From Alistipes sp. UBA940 (GTDB lineage Bacteria; Bacteroidota; Bacteroidia; Bacteroidales; Rikenellaceae): a DNA stretch of 6,512 bases. Position numbers and translations under genes: made by a program. How positions within the stretch are numbered: position 1 is the first letter of the stretch; every line of letters begins with the position of its first letter. Below the pieces are notes generated by a model. That model ran no database searches and was not told where the DNA came from. It worked only from the letters and a program-made list of their open reading frames with translations. Below are positions 6,225-6,512 of the stretch, in pieces. The stretch lies in NCBI GenBank assembly GCA_002293425.1, contig DBDE01000010.1:518-7029 (forward strand), written 5' to 3'.

Positions 6225-6251
6225 TGTTACTCTGTTACAAGGGTGTTACAG
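6225..6251 (-). promoter_or_regulatory. PhoB-type direct repeats upstream of the receptor operon
   Basis: Three TGTAACA-like words occur in a row on the minus strand: TGTAACA (6250-6244), TGTAACA (6239-6233) and AGTAACA (6231-6225). The first two are exactly 11 bp apart, in units CTGTAACACCC and TTGTAACAGAG, which matches the PhoB box layout (CTGTCAT units every 11 bp). The third is offset by 8 bp. The site lies directly upstream of the candidate -7 box. The shared motif with 2269-2290 points to one regulator, most simply the one encoded in this window. Confidence 0.65.
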
Positions 6252-6327
6252 CGCGATTGAAAAACGAAAACAAATCACATTGCGGCCAATCTCCGAAGCC
6301 TTCCGAGGTATTGCTTTGGGACGATCG
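6252..6327. other. Intergenic stretch with no recognisable feature
   Basis: Between the upstream edge of the receptor's regulatory repeats and the 27-bp repeat near the right tRNA I see no credible gene, hairpin with a U tract or promoter. A 61-codon minus-strand frame crosses 6275-6460 but it runs through the structured repeat and shows no protein-like features. Confidence 0.5.
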
Positions 6328-6354
6328 CGAAAAAAGAGCCGTTTTCAAGCAAGC
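6328..6354. repeat. 27-bp direct repeat, unit 1 (orphan half of a terminator)
   Basis: This 27-bp string matches 6440-6466 with one substitution (6340, C against T). In the second unit it forms the left arm and loop of the tRNA terminator. Here the right arm is missing because the 74-bp element begins at 6359. On the minus strand the unit ends GGCTCTTTTTT; its GCTCTT can pair with GAGAGC (6369-6364) inside the element, so a weak alternative terminator for an RNA from the element is possible. Confidence 0.75.
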
Positions 6355-6358
6355 CGTG

Positions 6359-6432
6359 TGGCGGAGAGCTCTCCGGGATTACTCGTGTCTTGCGACACTC
6401 GTGATCCCCAGTGCTGTCGCAGGCAGCCCTGC
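6359..6432 (-). repeat. 74-bp structured repeat, right copy; possible small RNA
   Basis: This is the inverted copy of 82-155, differing at five positions, four of them transitions. It lies downstream of the right tRNA-Ser exactly as the left copy lies downstream of the left tRNA. On the minus strand the small hairpin is at 6432-6419 and the long hairpin at 6408-6375, with a GCAA tetraloop replacing GAAA. The tandem G-A and C-A mismatches are conserved. One change is in the small loop and one in the tetraloop; the other three fall outside both stems. GTGG (6440-6437) can pair with CCAC (6361-6358) as an outer helix, where the left copy uses CTTGG/CCAAG. Confidence 0.7.
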
Positions 6433-6439
6433 AAAACCA

Positions 6440-6485
6440 CGAAAAAAGAGCTGTTTTCAAGCAAGCTTGAACAGCTCTTTTTTCG
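6440..6485 (-). terminator. Intrinsic terminator of the right tRNA-Ser (bidirectional)
   Basis: CGAAAAAAGAGCTG (6440-6453) pairs with CAGCTCTTTTTTCG (6472-6485). An inner stem TTCAAGC/GCTTGAA (6456-6462 with 6465-6471) is set off by a two-base TT bulge. The A/T-rich outer arms provide a U tract in both directions. It lies 8 bp after the tRNA-Ser 3' end. Confidence 0.85.
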
Positions 6486-6493
6486 CGCCTTTG

Positions 6494-6512
6494 CGGAGAG
6501 AGGGGGATTCGA
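6494..6512 (-). tRNA. tRNA-Ser, 3' end only (cut by window edge)
   Basis: On the minus strand the last bases give part of a T loop (TCGAAT), T-stem half CCCCC (6506-6502), acceptor TCTCTCC (6501-6495) and discriminator G (6494). CCA is not encoded. The acceptor is the same as in the left tRNA but the T stem differs, so this is a second serine tRNA, convergent with the first. The anticodon is outside the window. Confidence 0.8.

Noticed and set aside
6275..6460. Minus-strand open frame of 61 codons in the right intergenic region
   Set aside because: It overlaps the structured repeat and both 27-bp repeats, has no homology I can recognise, and its composition follows the repeat rather than a protein.

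Overview
The window looks like a chromosomal segment of a member of the Bacteroidales, with G+C in the mid-50s per cent by eye. An Alistipes-like genus is plausible but not proven. The evidence is a TonB-dependent receptor with an N-terminal carboxypeptidase-regulatory-like domain, a lipoprotein with an Asp-rich stretch right after its Cys, near absence of Shine-Dalgarno sequences, and a match to the Bacteroides -7 promoter box (TAnnTTTG). All four protein genes lie on the minus strand. The long plus-strand reading frames are antisense shadows.

The edges are symmetrical. The window begins in the 3' end of a tRNA-Ser gene (plus strand) and ends in the 3' end of a second tRNA-Ser gene (minus strand), so the two tRNAs converge on the four-gene block. 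Each tRNA is followed, in its own direction, by a strong intrinsic terminator. After that comes a 74-bp repeat, present once on each side in inverted orientation (82-155 plus; 6359-6432 minus; 69 of 74 positions identical). The repeat can fold into a small hairpin and a long hairpin with a GNRA tetraloop and a tandem G-A mismatch. A further terminator-like hairpin on the plus strand (188-232) follows the left copy.

The four genes, in transcription order from right to left, form two units. Unit 1 (6190 to 2291) is an 895-residue TonB-dependent outer-membrane receptor and, 21 bp downstream, a 396-residue beta-helix-type lipoprotein; it ends in an intrinsic terminator at 2234-2265. Unit 2 (2138 to 250) is an OmpR/PhoB-type response regulator and a PhoR-like sensor histidine kinase joined by a 4-bp ATGA overlap. 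Upstream of both units lie direct repeats of TGTAACA or TGTAACC with 11-bp spacing, the layout recognised by PhoB-like regulators.

The simplest reading is a self-contained sense-and-import module. The kinase senses a periplasmic or envelope signal. The regulator binds the 11-bp repeats and controls its own operon and the outer-membrane uptake pair, in which a beta-helix lipoprotein stands where SusD would be in a SusCD system. Phosphate or an organophosphate is the first substrate to test because of the Pho-box resemblance, but nothing in the proteins proves it. The most novel-looking items are the inverted structured repeat next to the two tRNA-Ser genes and the receptor/beta-helix lipoprotein pair with its own two-component system. 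The only sizeable gene-free stretches are 19-249, 2139-2290 and 6191-6493; their contents are itemised below.
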